A stretch of 64,000 nt of DNA from Jaminaea rosea (GCF_003144245.1 NW_020289977.1:1302001-1366000); one strand, 5' to 3'; shown: positions 50,901 through 62,464, counted from the first letter of the stretch. Notes: generated by a model not told the origin, from the sequence alone. Translations and numbers: made by a program.

Positions 50901-51875
50901 GAGGACATCATTGTCTCGCAGCGTCAACTTGCCCTTCTTCCATGAGCCAGCGAGGGTAGCCGGCAGCACGCTGTAGGAGCTCGTTGATCCGCCGGATGAA
51001 GAGCCGAACTTGAGCTTGCTCGGCTTCTCTCGCAGTCTGGCGGGGGAGAATTGCTTGAATCGACCTGGCTCATGCGCCGCTGCGGTGGGTGATGAGTTGG
51101 CGGTGGGCAGTCGATGGCTCGTAGTGGAGCTATGTCTGGTGAGCTTGCGTGAGACTTTGGGACCGAATAGGTTTCTGGAGCTACTTCCGATTGTACGGTG
51201 GTCGGGCGACCAGATTTCGACCTCTTGAGAGACCTCGCCGTGCTCTCGAGGGAGACCTCGTCGCTTGTTGCCTTCGCTCTCGACGACGGAGGCAGACGTC
51301 ATGATTGAGTTGGTATAGGAAGCGGGCATTGCAGACGCCGTGGGCGACGACGTCTGCTGGGGTAACGTGGTATTAAAGGGCGGTGCAGACTGGTCGCCGC
51401 TGTACGACGTCTGCGGTGGTGATGATACGGCGTTGCGATTCGAGCCGAAGACGTTTGGCGTCTTGAGCTTGGACAAGAGCGAGATTGAATTGGGTCTTTC
51501 GATTGTGCGAAGACGTTGGAGGAACTGTCGTTGGAGCAAGCGCTGATAGTCTTCCTCGGGCGAGTAGTCGTCTGGCTCGGTGAGGTACGTAGATGGGAAA
51601 GAGCGGTCCTGTATGCGATTCGTCTGCGGTGTGCTTGCTGCTTGCTGCGTGGCCGTCGAGGTGGACGCAGAAGCGGGTATCGCCGGCCGCGGCGGCGGAG
51701 GAGGAGAAGGTTGAGAGTCTCGTCTTCGTGGTGGTGGTGGTGGTGACGGTGGTGAGGAGCGTGAGTGAGACTGCGGTGGGCGGGATGACGCAATAGGAGA
51801 GGCTCGACGAGGAGGGCGACGATTGATCTCATCAGCTCGTCCTCTGCCGTCCAACGCCGCACGCTGTCTCGACAT
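47910..51875 (-). CDS. PH-C2-RasGAP protein (BUD2/SynGAP-like)
   Basis: GTPase-activating protein for a Ras/Rap-type GTPase. Single exon; the first ATG is at 51875 (the frame is open to 51983 but without ATG), giving 1321 aa. The first ~300 residues are disordered, rich in Pro, Arg and Ser. A PH-like region (~310-450: GKLTLRDNDVLYILEDG), a C2-like region (~615-705: SVSWDDPTITLYNPPAPKSL, LGSVELPIDTM) and the RasGAP domain (~720-1020) follow. The arginine finger is visible in LLFRSHSLVTRCLEKF, and the FLR block reads FVFLRLMCAAMINPQLYGL, with Ala where most members have Pro. The architecture is that of yeast Bud2 and animal SynGAP/DAB2IP. The C-terminus is a poly-Gly tract followed by KKPRWWKRIV. 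Confidence 0.88.
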   Translation of the reverse strand: MSRQRAALDGRGRADEINRRPPRRASPIASSRPPQSHSRSSPPSPPPPPRRRDSQPSPPPPPRPAIPASASTSTATQQAASTPQTNRIQDRSFPSTYLTEPDDYSPEEDYQRLLQRQFLQRLRTIERPNSISLLSKLKTPNVFGSNRNAVSSPPQTSYSGDQSAPPFNTTLPQQTSSPTASAMPASYTNSIMTSASVVESEGNKRRGLPREHGEVSQEVEIWSPDHRTIGSSSRNLFGPKVSRKLTRHSSTTSHRLPTANSSPTAAAHEPGRFKQFSPARLREKPSKLKFGSSSGGSTSSYSVLPATLAGSWKKGKLTLRDNDVLYILEDGALLHPLRTSALKPTDVRPVDESLLGRHNVLGIFALPSNFAGGRGSEWDAASPLSPSADSSSLDTTSPLVTPILLCFPSSIKMRHWQALLRCCGTSDIYGSSSSIPKGGTHRWHRQIDVHISAFRLLHPAVSAASPSPTRPQEISLPLVATSEAPPSPTNALSRIKSTISDASARQDGDDSGEIRPKPRPAVLERSTSAMSQASITSTASGDLSATSYDDSYATGTGSTAGPISGGGAPATVSSYGSQTQLTGSAKLEQARKERDRESSSAPSAPSAPSINFTSLCCTLLCDDVILGRTEARSPHTASGSVSWDDPTITLYNPPAPKSLRIDLLAGLSGARGHQHKVMTLGSVELPIDTMRRGEDIEGWFPVWNSASRDIGYPLSSLGDECVGELNCKIKVEELAVLQRRKYKDIERILNQQDLAQLITGLAYHLNESTLMDHLVEIFTSSGTIADRLINLIDAEQPTWGKAPLELLFRSHSLVTRCLEKFQRIHCQHWLDASIGDLVRRICEERISVDSDAVQASNEGVPTLAMNSKDADTLHSWVVAIWESIYVNRSKCPTDLQRVLTKVRQATNAAFPSQGPSAGVQGVGCFVFLRLMCAAMINPQLYGLTATMPEPEVGKTLKSIAKVLNALANKRGSTAHYDQDLGQLNDFLHEQSNAFDDYIVSVSSHIETAPSTEADRSLGHTASSSSTQANKPKPGRGDVNEILLQRTVDKKSSHLPLLHRESILTGPYMLDLPAALAAFVSYVARSTDACILDGVEHRQGVEERTVGSTVQSLVEACYELEGLVGYYIDRAGFDPQPLSLVEWAQVTTHSTSTPYSVVATGRDLVSRPSVAVLSGTQAETTSRGPTGGSASADQQQQKKLTSSRRRATVSAAPNRVVPPPPLVGLAGQGESEAQRQQLINTLSRQHQLHRPSPNGRGTRPGTSSGQSLRRRSMDTALSTSASLPQAIAISEQHRSFGGGGGGGGAGGSGGEGKKPRWWKRIV

Positions 51876-52618
51876 AGCAAAGACGGACGGCGGCGATGAC
51901 GGGGTCGAATCAAGGCAAAAGGTAGCTGCGGGCCGACGGCAAGCAATGAGATGGGCGTCGCCGCGATCTCGGCCGCCGCTCAATGATTAGCCTTGCCAGG
52001 CGAGGCGAGACTCAAACAAAAGTCTTGTTGATGATCGTCGCTTGATCGTCTTGTCCTCGAGATCAGCAGGAGTGAGGTTGCTGCTCGATCATGTCTTTGA
52101 TCGTGGTGGGCCTGCGTAAAGATAGGCCGGTGAGGCTGAGCGAGCGGCGATCGCGCTTTCGGCGAGGCCTAGAGGGACAAGGGGTAGGGCGAGCGAAAGG
52201 AGTTGATGATGGATGAAGACAGAAAAAGAAAAATTGGGACGACGGCAGCTACACTGCCACTCCCTTTCTCTTCGCCATCGATTGTGGGGGTAAAGGCAGG
52301 CTCGGCCATCTCGGATTCTCCGCCCGTCCTGTCCAAGACGTTGACACCCACCTTTCTATGCAGATGCAGGTCGGCGGCGATGCGAGCAGCGAGAGCTACT
52401 CTCGTCGCTGTTACGCCACGTGGTGTTGGGTCCGCGAGGGGACAACAGCGTCGACTGACGCCCGTCGAGGAGGCGACGGCGGCAACGCATGGACCCGCCC
52501 GCGCTTGACATCTTCCCACCCACACTCGCCCCCGTCGACCCAATTTACCTCACTTGTCCCTCCCTCTTCGACGACAGCTTAGCAGCAACTCAGCAGCGAT
52601 AGGCTGAGTTCAGCCGCA
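51876..52618. promoter_or_regulatory. Divergent promoter RasGAP / SEC7
   Basis: About 740 bp between two ATGs. The first 108 bp next to the RasGAP gene are open in its frame without ATG. No other feature is recognised. Confidence 0.4.
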
Positions 52619-55600
52619 ATGTCGTCTCAACACGAAGAAGACGCGACTGGCGTTTCTTCAATCACCGCAGAGTCGGCGTCTGAGTCGCAACAAAATCATG
52701 CGGGCGACGACGAGGTGCGCGAGCAGCGCAACGAGCGCGACGACGAGGGAAATGACAACAATGACGAGTCTTCAAAGCCGCGCTTGTCTGCTGGCACATC
52801 GCTGCTGCCATCTGCTGCGGCCGAAGAGCCAGAGCAGCAACAAGACGCACACCATGACGATGAGGACGCTGTGCCGCAGGGAGCGGAGTCAGATTCCGCT
52901 CCATCGCACTCAATGCCTCCAAATAACGTTGACGAACAAGCTGCTGCGGTAGAAAAGGACGAAGCTCAACCCGAGCTGCCGCCAAAGGATAGCAATGACA
53001 ACGGCGAGCCTGCACCACCACCTGCCATCACAATAGACGCTGCCCCTCTGTCAGCTGAGGACGCGCCGCCAGAGCCTGAGCCCGAGGCTCCGCTCCCACC
53101 GCCTCCTTCAACACCATCACCACGTCGCTCTGCCTCTCTGAAAGGGTCTTCCGTCTTCATCCTTGCCGCACTCGAGCAGCTTCTATCATCGAAAGACGCC
53201 AAGGGCTCCAAATCTGCAGCAAAGGAGTTGCGAGAGGCGGCAGAGGGAGCCAGAGACCTCGTCAAGACGGTCTCCAACGATGCTTCGACCAACTACGACC
53301 CTCGAGCAGTCTTCGAACCCTTCAGATTAGCATGCGACGGTAGCAAGAGCATCTCGACGCAGACGACTGCCCTCGACTGTATAGGCAAAATGGTCAGCTA
53401 CGGCTTCTTTTCTGCATCTGCGGATCAGGTGACAGCTGGAGGGCAGTCTCTGCCAGACGTCGTCATTGGCACCATTTGCAGCCTACAGCCGACAGCTCCC
53501 AGCTCAATTGTCCTGCAGCAGCTCAAGGCGCTCCTCGCTCTCGTTTTGGCAGGCCTGGCGCGGCAGAGCTTCCTCCTCCAAGCTGTCAAGACGGCATACG
53601 ACGCCTTTCTCTACCAGAAAGATGCTCAGACACAAGCAGTCGCGCAAGGAGTCCTGACGCAGATGTGCAGCGCCACATTTGGCCGCATCAAGACGAATCA
53701 ACGCAGCCGCAAAGCCTCGCAAGAAGCCGACGAGAGCGCTAGCGAGCACCCTAACGGCAATGATGAGCAGAGCGGCGAGGAGCGCGTGACACTCAAGGAG
53801 ATGGAATCGAGAGCTTCTTTTGACCAGGCAGCACCTGCGATTGATGGCACCAAAATCGCTCCAACAGCTTACGAGCTGTCCGAGGAGGAGTCGCTCGTCA
53901 AGGACGCATTTCTGGTGCTGCGCGCCCTCTGCAAATTGAGCATGAAGCAGACGGGTGCAGAGTCAGAGCGCGACCTCCGTTCACAGGCTATGCGAAGCAA
54001 GCTGCTGGTTCTTCATCTGATCCTTGGCATGCTCCGTTCCCACATCGACGTCTTCAACGACACGGACCTCTCCCTGTCTAGCTCGACGACGGGTGAGCGG
54101 ACCCCGCTCGTGCAGGCAGTCAAGCAGTACCTCTGCCTCAGTCTAAGTCGCAACGCCGTCTCGCCAGTCAACCAAGTCTTTGAAGTCGCATGCGAAATCT
54201 TCTGGGTCGTCCTCAGCGGGCTGCGTACCAAGCTGAAAAAGGAGATCGAGGTGCTTCTCAACGAGATCTTCCTGCCAATCCTCGAGATGAAGAGCTCGAC
54301 GACGGCGCAAAAGACGATCCTGCTCGGCATCTTCATGCGCGTCTGCCGCGATCCCCAAGCGCTCGTTGAGATCTACCTCAACTACGACTGTGATCGTACG
54401 GCGCTAGACAATGTCTACGAGCGGCTCATCAACGTCGTGTCTCGCATCAGTCAGACGCAGTTGTCGCAGGAGGCAAAGGACAAGGCGAAAGAAGCCGCCC
54501 TCAATGTGGACGCGGAGCCGTCCCGCAGCCAGCGCATGAGCGTGAGCTCGAGCGCGTCGGGGGCCGTATCGCTACCGCCTGCCCTCTCGACGGCAGCGCT
54601 CAATGACCCCAGCTCGCTCGACATCAGCAGTCCGGCAGGAGACCACGCCAGCTCAGGTTCAGCAAGCGAGCCGATGGAGGTGCGACTGAAGCGTCAATCT
54701 CTCGAGTGTCTCTGCGCTGTGCTGCGTTCCCTCGTTGTGTGGTCGCAGCGCGCCGTAGCATCCTCAAGCGAAGGCTCTCTGCCCCAGTCGAACAGCAACG
54801 GCGCTCTCAGCGTAGAAGCAAACGCGCAGCCCATCTCGCCGCGACTGAGCGAAGATGGTCGAGCGGAGGAAGCAGCGGTGGCGTACGACGGTACCGGCGA
54901 AGCATCGAGAGTAGCGACGCCAGACTCAAGCCGCCCGCGTGGTGGCGAGGACGACCCTACGCGCTTCCATGAGTCTAAGCAGCGCAAGACGACGCTGCTC
55001 GAGGGCATTCGCAAGTTCAACCAGAAGCCAAAGCGCGGGATTGAGTTCCTTCTCGAGCATGGGTTCATTCGATCGAAACAGCCCAGCGATGTTGCGAGAT
55101 TCTTGCTCTACGCGGATGGCTTGAACAAGGTGCGTCGACGCGAAAGCCGAAGCTACTTCCTTCATCCACTGACAACTCTTCCCACTCGCAGGCTCAAATC
55201 GGCGAATACTTGGGCGAAGGCGAGCCCGAGAACATCGCGATCATGCACGCCTTTGTCGACCTCATCAATTTCGATAACACAGCGTTCACTACCGCGCTGC
55301 GCCGCTTCCTCCAAGCCTTCCGCCTACCCGGCGAATCGCAAAAGATTGACCGATACATGCTCAAATTCGCCGAACGCTACGTGGCTGGCAACCCGACTGC
55401 CTTTGCCAACGCAGACACAGCTTACGTCTTTGCGTACTCGGTCATCATGCTCAACACGGACGCGCATAATCCTCAGGTCAAGCATCGCATGACGCTCAAG
55501 GACTTTATTCGCAATAACGAAGGGATTGACGATGGCAAGAGCCTGAGCGAAGAGTACGTCAAGGCGGTGTACGATGAGATCCAGACGAATGAGATCAAGA

Positions 55601-58600
55601 TGAAGGATGAACAGATGCAAGCGGCTACGACGGCGCCTGCTCCTACTGGCGGGCTTGCGGGCGCGATTGCTACGGTTGGAAGAGACTTGCAGCGCGAGGC
55701 GTACGTTTTGCAGTCGGAGGGCATGGCGAACAAGACCGAGGCTTTGTTCAGGACGATGGTCAGGGCGCAGAGGAGAGTGAGACCGGATCAGCGAGCAGCC
55801 GCAGAGCAGTGAGTGCGCAGCGCGTGGAGCCGACCGCAGGTCCATGCTCACCGTCTTCCAACTCCCTCCCCCGCACGCAGATTCTTCTCGGCCTCGCATT
55901 TCGAACACGTCCGCCCGATGTTCGAGGTAGCATGGATGGCCTTCCTTGCGGGTATCTCCGGCCCTATGCAAGAGTCAGACGACGCCGATACCATCGCGCG
56001 CTGTCTCGCCGCCTTCAGAGATGCGATCCATATCGTCTGCCTCTTTGGCATGGAGCTGGAGCGCAACGCCTTTGTGACCACGCTGGCCAAATTCACCTTC
56101 CTCAACAACCTCGGCGAGATGAAGAGCAAGAACGTCGAGGCCATCAAGACGTTGCTAGGGATCGCACAAACGGAGGGCAACTACCTCAAGGGGAGTTGGC
56201 GCGAGGTGCTTGCTTGCGTGTCGCAGTTGGAGCGATTCCAGCTCATTTCAGGGGGCGTGGACGAGCGTCAGTTGCCCGATGGACGTAAAGCTCCGAACGC
56301 AGCTCTGCCCGATCAGCAAGTCGTCGAGGCCGGTGTGTCGACTGAGGTCACCATTGCGGCGGACATGGTCTTCTCCTCGTCGGCTCGCTTGTCTGGCGAG
56401 GCCATCGTCGACTTTGTGCAATGCCTGGCCGAGAACTCCACGGAAGAGATCGTTTCGTCGGGAATGACGGACCATCCGCGCCTCTTCTCGCTGCAGAAGC
56501 TCGTTGAGATTTCGTACTACAACATGAACCGTATCAGGCTGGAATGGTCCTCGATCTGGGCCGTTCTGGGCCAGCACTTCAATCAGGTCTGCACTCATAC
56601 GAATCCGCGCGTATCAGCCTTTGCCCTTGATTCGCTGCGACAGCTGTCCAACCGCTTCCTCGAGCTGGAGGAGCTGCCCCTCTTCAAGTTCCAGAAGGAC
56701 TTCCTCAAGCCGTTTGAGTGCACGATGCGCAACACCAAGAGCGCCGAGAACAAGGAGATGGTGCTTAGCTGCTTGCAGCAGATGATTCAATCGCGCATTC
56801 AGAACATGAAGTCGGGCTGGCGAACGCTGTTCGGGACGTTGGGCGCTGCTGCCAAGTCGAACGAAAGGGTCGCGACGCATGCCTTTGAGCTTGTGCGCGG
56901 GCTGTACGGCGAGCATTTCGATCGGGTGCGTAGGCGCGGCGGCATTGTACCACGCCTTGTTGATCGGCAGCTTACATCCCTCTTTTCGCCCGCGCACCCG
57001 CAGATCATCATCGCTGGAGCATTTGCTGACCTCACCGTCTGCTTGACCGACTTTGCCAAGGCAACGCAAGCACAAAAGATTGCTCTGCGCAGCGTCGAGG
57101 TCCTCACGTCGCTCGTTCCCGCCATGTTGGGCTCACCCGTCTGCCCCCTGGACGCTGAAGCCGATCCGGGACCGCCGGCCGCCCAACCGCCAACGGACGA
57201 CCCCATGATTCGCTTCTGGTTCCCATCGCTCTTTGCGTTCTACGACATAGTCATGAACGGCGATGACCTCGAAGTACGACGCGTGGCTCTGGACGCCCTC
57301 TTTGACATCCTGAAGCGGCATGGCTCAACATTCAGGCAGGACTTCTGGGCCACCGTCTGCCAGGAAGTCGTCTTCCCCATCTTTGCGGTTCTGCGCTCTC
57401 GCTCCGACATCTCGCGCTTCAGCACGCAAGAGGATATGAGCGTCTGGCTCTCGACTACGATGATACAGGCGCTGCGTAACCTCATCGCGCTCTGGACGTA
57501 CTACTTTGAGACGCTCGAGGAGCTGTTGCCCAAGCTGCTCAGCCTGCTCTGCGCTTGCATTTGCCAGGAGAACGACACGTTGGCTCGCATTGGGACTTCT
57601 TGCCTTCAGCAGTTGCTGGAGAACAATGTGCAGAAGCTCTCTCCCGCCCAGTGGACCGAGGTCGTCGACACGTTCCTCGATCTCTTCAATACAACGACGG
57701 CGCATCAGCTCTTTGACCCTGCCCTGCGCGCCGACGCCACCACTTCGTCGTCAAACGTCTCGTCCCCCTCGGCGGGCCCGATGAGTCCAACGGGCGGAAG
57801 CAATGGCGAGATGTCCGGTACAGAGAGGCGACGGGCTTTCAAGCAGATCATCGTCAAGTGCGTGCTTCAACTGCTGCTCATCGAGACGACTCACGAGCTT
57901 CTGCAGCGACCTGCTGTGTACGAGCTGATTCCGCCCTCGGAGCTATTGCGCCTCACCTCGGTCCTCGAGTCGTCGTACCGCTTCAGCAAGCGTTTTAATG
58001 CGGACAAGGACCTACGCATGGCGTTGTGGAAGGTCGGCTTTATGAAGCAGCTGCCCAATCTCCTCAAGCAGGAGAGCTCCAGCGCTGCGACCCTGATCTC
58101 GGTGCTCGTCCGCTTGCATGGCGACCAACGCCCCTCGCATCGATCCATGCGGGCCGAGGTTCGCAAGACGCTCGTGCCGCTAGGCGAGGAGGTCATCAAC
58201 TCCTTCCTTCCCCTGGACGCCGAGACACAAGCGCGCAACGTCGCGGCGTGGAGTCCGGTGGTGGCGGACGTGTTCCGCGGCATCTGCACCTTCCATAACA
58301 TGGGCGACGATGAGGTGGTCGGGGACGATGAGGGGCAGGACGTCTTTGCTTTCCACTCGAGGCGATACTACAGCTATGCGGTTGACCTCTTGTCGAAGGA
58401 GCCCCTCGCTGCACCGATCGGCGAGGCGCTGCGTCGCTTCTTCTTCATTGTAGGGGTGAACAACGGCCTCATCGACGAGCAAGTGGATCGCGACAGGCGG
58501 CAGAGGGCGGAGGATGCGCGCGATCAGGAGAGGAGGTTGAAGGGGACTAGCATGGAGAATCTGGCCGCAAGTCCGGTGCTGCTGAGCAACAGTGGCGGTA

Positions 58601-58797
58601 CAGGGGCAGCAGCACAGCGAACCTCGTCATCGTCGTCATCGAATATGGCGAGCGCTGATCTGCGTCGTACGTCAGCGCAGCAGCAACAGCCGTCGCACCT
58701 TGATTTGCCTGAGTCGACGGTGGACACCGTGGGGACGACGTCGACCGAGGGTGCTACTTTCGCGCCAACACCGCCGGGTGAGGCAGAGGCGCGGTGA
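52619..58797 (+). CDS. SEC7: Arf guanine-nucleotide exchange factor SEC7 (BIG family)
   Basis: Activates Arf1 at the trans-Golgi. Exons 52619-55129, 55192-55808, 55881-56925 and 57004-58797 (introns 62, 72 and 78 nt) give 1988 aa. The third intron has GTGCGT...CGCAG ends, is a multiple of three and has no in-frame stop, but removing it restores the family sequence EHFDR-IIIAGAFADLTVCLTDFAK. The first ~175 residues are acidic and disordered; DCB and HUS-type helical regions follow (IFWVVLSGLRTKLKKEIEVLL). The Sec7 domain (~790-985) includes QKPKRGIEFLLEHGFI, LGEGEPENIAIMHAFVDLI, the catalytic-loop RLPGESQKIDRYML and MLNTDAHNPQVKHRMT. HDS helical repeats fill the rest. The catalytic Glu in PGES is present. 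Confidence 0.95.
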
Positions 58798-59115
58798 GGC
58801 GCAGGCGCGGGCAGAGGGGCATGTATGTAATCGCTACGGGACGGATAGAATGGCATCTTCACGCGAGCCCACGCTGCCAGATCTGACGTCGACGGTCGAG
58901 CTGGGCGCGGGGCATTGTGTCCACGTCATCACGCACCCGCTCATCCCCCCCCCCCCCCCCCCCTGCCTCGTTGCCATTCCCTTCTTTCGATTAAGCCCTC
59001 ACCGCCACCGCTCCACTTATGCGCGTCTTCACAGGTATCCTCGCCGCCATCAGCCAGTGCCAGTCGCGGCGCAGAGCCACAGCAGCAGAGGCGGAGAGTA
59101 TGAGCGTATCCCACC
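58798..59115. other. SEC7 3' flank with poly-C tract
   Basis: About 320 bp after the SEC7 stop. It includes a 19-bp poly-C run and a short stretch (about 58895-58935) with a GCATTGTGTCCACGTC-like string that loosely resembles the 34-bp block repeated at 61003 and 62714. No complete gene. Confidence 0.4.
58945..58963. repeat. Poly-C homopolymer (19 nt)
   Basis: Uninterrupted run of 19 C, about 150 bp downstream of the SEC7 stop codon. It is the longest homopolymer I noticed and is prone to assembly length error. Confidence 0.9.
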
Positions 59116-59373
59116 ATGGCAGGCAACGGTTTCAGCAGAGCCACCACGGTCAGTGATGAGGCCGAAGAAGAAGAAGTCATGGACAATTGGCAGGCCCTCT
59201 TGGACGATCCTATGATCGGACACTTGTTCGATCGACGGGCTCGGACGGGATCCTTGCTCGATCAGCCAGCTTCTCATGTCCTCGCCGATGGTATCAGTCA
59301 TTGTAGAGCCGAAGAGGTTCCGTTTTGCTCGCTCAGCCCAATTAATGTGATCAATCAAAGCATCAACGAGTGA
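59116..59373 (+). pseudogene. Short orphan frame resembling part of the gene at 62970-64000
   Basis: An 85-codon frame from an ATG at 59116. Its segment EEEEVMDNWQALLDDPMIG (followed by HLFDRRARTG) matches EEQEVVDNWLPPADDLTIG (followed by DVLDQQAQAG) encoded near 63450-63535. The rest has no counterpart that I can see, and the frame ends soon after. It could be a truncated duplicate or a small independent gene; no splice-linked neighbour was found. Calling it a gene relic is inference from the partial match. Confidence 0.4.
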
Positions 59374-59696
59374 ATGCGAAAGATGATGAGCCCAATGAGG
59401 GGCGATCATGCAGTCCCTCGATCTGACCTACCGTATCTCCCGCAATAGATCGTAGGGCTGAGCGAGAGGGGCGTGGCGGGGGCACAAGCAGCTCTGAAGA
59501 TTCGATATGAGACAGAGGGAGAGGTGCAAGCACAGTAAGCGTCGCGCATTGTGCTGCGGCAGTGCCTAGGGGTGGACTCGTAGCCTAATATCATGTTCTA
59601 TTCTGCGTGTAAGTATGGTACAGTCAGCTGAGTCGTGGAAGGGGGTATGGATGCGTGTGGGCGAAGGTATCTCGAGGGAGCTCGGCGTGCGAGGAG
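59374..59696. other. Intergenic region without recognised gene
   Basis: About 320 bp between the orphan frame and the stop codon of the minus-strand cysteine-cluster gene. Nothing recognised. Confidence 0.35.
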
Positions 59697-60938
59697 TTAC
59701 ATAAAGCGCGGTCCATAAGGGCCCGGCAGGAAAGGATGGAATGAGCTGGATGGGGACGGGCGCGGCGTTGCATCCGCCTGAGGGGGCAGCGAGGGGTCGG
59801 TGGGCTGAAGGCCGATGGTAGTGACCCACGAGGCAATACGCTGGCTACGGGCGGCCTCGTCGGCTACCCTGCGCTCCTGCTGGCTGACGAGCTGTTCAGC
59901 CAGCTGGTATTGCCCTCGCGCCCACTCAACCTCTCTCTGCGCCTGGTGCAAGTTGGCCCTCATCTGCTCTACTTGAGCACGAGTAGGGTCCAACGGGCAG
60001 GCGAAGGCAGCCCACGGTCGTAGGAAGATGAGACGCCCGTTGGTGTGGGGCTGGAGCCCATGGAGTGGATGAACGTGACCGCCGAGAGAAGTTGAATGTG
60101 CGGTATGAATGGAGGGATGAGTAGAGGAGGACTGAAATGAGTGTGGGGCCGATTGAGCTGGATGAGGGGCGACGCCGTAGGCTTGATGAGGCGTATATCC
60201 AGCGACGGGGCGAGGACCAGGCTCAGATGCCGCGGCGGACCGGGGAGGAGCAGCGATGGTGGGCTGCGCAGCTTGGGCTGGCGCCGAACCAGACGTCGAT
60301 TGGGATCCGGTGTCCGTCGAGTTGCGCTTCCTCTTGCGCCTCTGCTTTGGCGTCTCCTCAACCTCGCGAACATAGGCCCGTCCCAAGCCCAGCTCCAGGT
60401 GCTCGTTGCGCAGAGCCATCCATTCAGCGGGCTTGTGCTGGGTGCCAGGCTTGTTGAGCTCCTTGACCCGCTCAATGGCCCAGCGACGAAAGCCAGGAAT
60501 GAGACCAGGAGGGACTACGGAATTCACGAGTCAGAGAAGCCCTCATTGCTGCCTGTACGCATACTCACACGAGGCTCCAGCGCTGCAGACAGCCTTTGCC
60601 TTGACGCATCCCTGGCAGGTGGTCGTCTTGGCTCCGGGGACTACGAGGCATGCGATGCCCTCCATAGCACATCGCAAGCAGCAGCGAGCACGAGCAAGCT
60701 GCTCCTTCTCGGACCGGTAGCAAGCGCCGCCCTTGTCTAAATCAAAATACGCCTCCTCGTCGTCATTGTCGACAGCTTCAAGGGCGGATGCTGCCCATTC
60801 GAGGGGGCAATGCTTGATGATCTCGGGCGGCAGGCTAATGCGCAGGCACGGTACGAAATGGCTCAGTCAGTAGAGGTGCGATACGGCCGGTACATTGCCC
60901 TCAGATACTGACAGAGAGTGAAATTTCCCTAGAGTCAT
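59697..60938 (-). CDS. Cysteine-cluster (Zn2Cys6-like) protein with C-terminal coiled coil
   Basis: Three exons, 60938-60913, 60834-60569 and 60514-59697, with introns of 78 nt (GTCAGT...TTAG) and 54 nt (GTGAGT...GTAG); the phases fit and give 369 aa. The tiny first exon encodes MTLGKFHS. A conserved-looking segment LPPEIIKHCPLEWAASALEA follows. The cysteine cluster CLRCAMEGIAC...CQGCVKAKAVC has spacing CX2CX6CX10CX2CX6C, matching the fungal Zn(II)2Cys6 pattern, although the basic residues usual between the first cysteines are absent. A basic stretch (KQRRKRKRN), a Pro/His/Ser-rich linker and a helical C-terminus (RANLHQAQREVEWARGQYQL) come next. A transcription-regulator role is possible but not shown. 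The frame stays open upstream of the chosen ATG to about 61050, so a longer first exon is possible. Confidence 0.6.
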
Positions 60939-61080
60939 CTGTTGAGGCTCGGCGGAGTTGCGTTCCTTTGACCTTTGGACTCGGACCTTTGAGCCGCTAT
61001 CTCTTGATGAGGACGTGGACAATGTCTCCTTCAGCTTTCTCCTACTGATCTACACCTTTGAATCGACGTGCTTCCACTCT
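60939..61080 (-). repeat. Left copy of an inverted duplicated segment
   Basis: Read on the minus strand this segment contains three blocks found in the same order on the plus strand at 62637-62803: 24 bp (61057-61080), 34 bp (61003-61036) and 11 bp (60939-60949), all exact. The third block directly precedes the ATG of the cysteine-cluster gene. In one frame the first two blocks read EWKHVDSK and LKETLSTSS in both copies. The left copy has a stop codon between them. Confidence 0.75.
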
Positions 61081-62464
61081 GCAACATCGTGCTGCCGGTG
61101 ACACTGCCTGAGGCGGCTGCGGAGGCCAGGGCATGAGTCAGTCCTTGAGATTTCGGCTTGAGCTCGCAGCGCTGTGACTCACAAGGACGGAGATCTTCTT
61201 CGCCATGTGGATCGATGGCGCTGTAGCTGAGCCATGGTCCTGTGTCGAGTACACTGGGACATGATGAGCGTCTTCCTGGGCGGTCGACTAAGGTCGTGGT
61301 GGAGAGAAGGAAAAGAAGGCAACCAGTGCTGGAGGCCCGCTCAAGCGAGCGGTGGCGAGACGACAGCGAGCGAGCAGGTCGAGGCTCATGCAAGGCATGC
61401 TTTCGGACCGCCCTCCGTCCCTCGTCACTTTCTACTTTGAGATCACGCAGCCTCCCTGCGATGCCCGCTGGGGTCAGGGACAGCCGACAAATGCGCTTGC
61501 GGGCCGCATCGTCCAAGACAATTGCGGGCGGATAAGTGCGTTTGTGCCCTGGCCTCGCTGCTCCGGAGGTCGCCGGCGACCACGATCAATTTCGCTCCAT
61601 CTGGTTGATTGGTCCCCCTGGTCGCTTTGTTCGGGCTCATATTGCCCTGCCGCATCTCCCTCATCATCGCCGTCGCCATGACTACGCCGTCTTGCAGTGT
61701 GGTCGTCCAAGTGCAGCTGTGCATCAGTGATGAGTTGGCGTGGCTGCTGAGCGCCTCGCTACTCGTCTGTGCCTGGCACGACGAAGCAATAACGAGCAAA
61801 GGTGGTCCCGGCGAACGTTCTGCAAGCAATTAAGCCTTGTGCAGCAATTCTCTCTGCCTTTTGCAAAAGTGCGGCAGCAAATGAAGCGGGGCGGCGGGTC
61901 GGACTTGCCCGTCGCGCTCGCTCGTCAAGCCGAGTCACAGGGCAACAAAGTGGATGGATCGATGATCGTCTCGCTGGCCGCCAGCGACACACGCGGCATC
62001 AGAGGAGATGCCTTGTTCCACCCTCTTGTTCATCTTGCCTTCCTCACCACGACTTGCCTCCCTGCCAACTCCTCACCCACCCCACCATCCCCCAAGGTCC
62101 GCCTGTCACCCAGCAGTCACAGTCTCCAAAGCACATCGTCAGCTCGTCAATCGTCAGGCCCGTCGTATACGACTCGGCCAGCAAGCAGTCTCCTTCCTCT
62201 CTGCGCAGCTAGCGCAAGGTGCGTTCAAAGACTGCGATGCACTTCACCAAGCATGCCTGTTTGAGTGTCATGAACACCTCGGACCCCAGTGAATGGGGTT
62301 CTGGCTTCCTTTTCCCTATACCCCTCTACCGCACCTTCGGCAGGGCGCCTTGGATACCGAGCTCATACGCTGCCTCACCTGCAGCCGCGCCTGGCGATCT
62401 GTTTCTCCCGATGCTTGTGGCTGAGACCATCGTCATCGTTCGTCATCGTCGTTGCCTCTCAGCT
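61081..62464. other. Spacer region without recognised gene
   Basis: About 1.4 kb between the inverted copies. On the minus strand, two short exons around 61236-61085 can be imagined: ATG near 61233, a GTGAGT donor, a GGACTGACTC branch-like site and a CCGCAG acceptor, running into EWKHVDSK. This is too short to call. The rest shows no coding pattern I trust. Confidence 0.35.

Noticed and set aside
51876-51983. Longer RasGAP N-terminus
   Set aside because: The frame is open but begins with TTG; the first ATG is at 51875.
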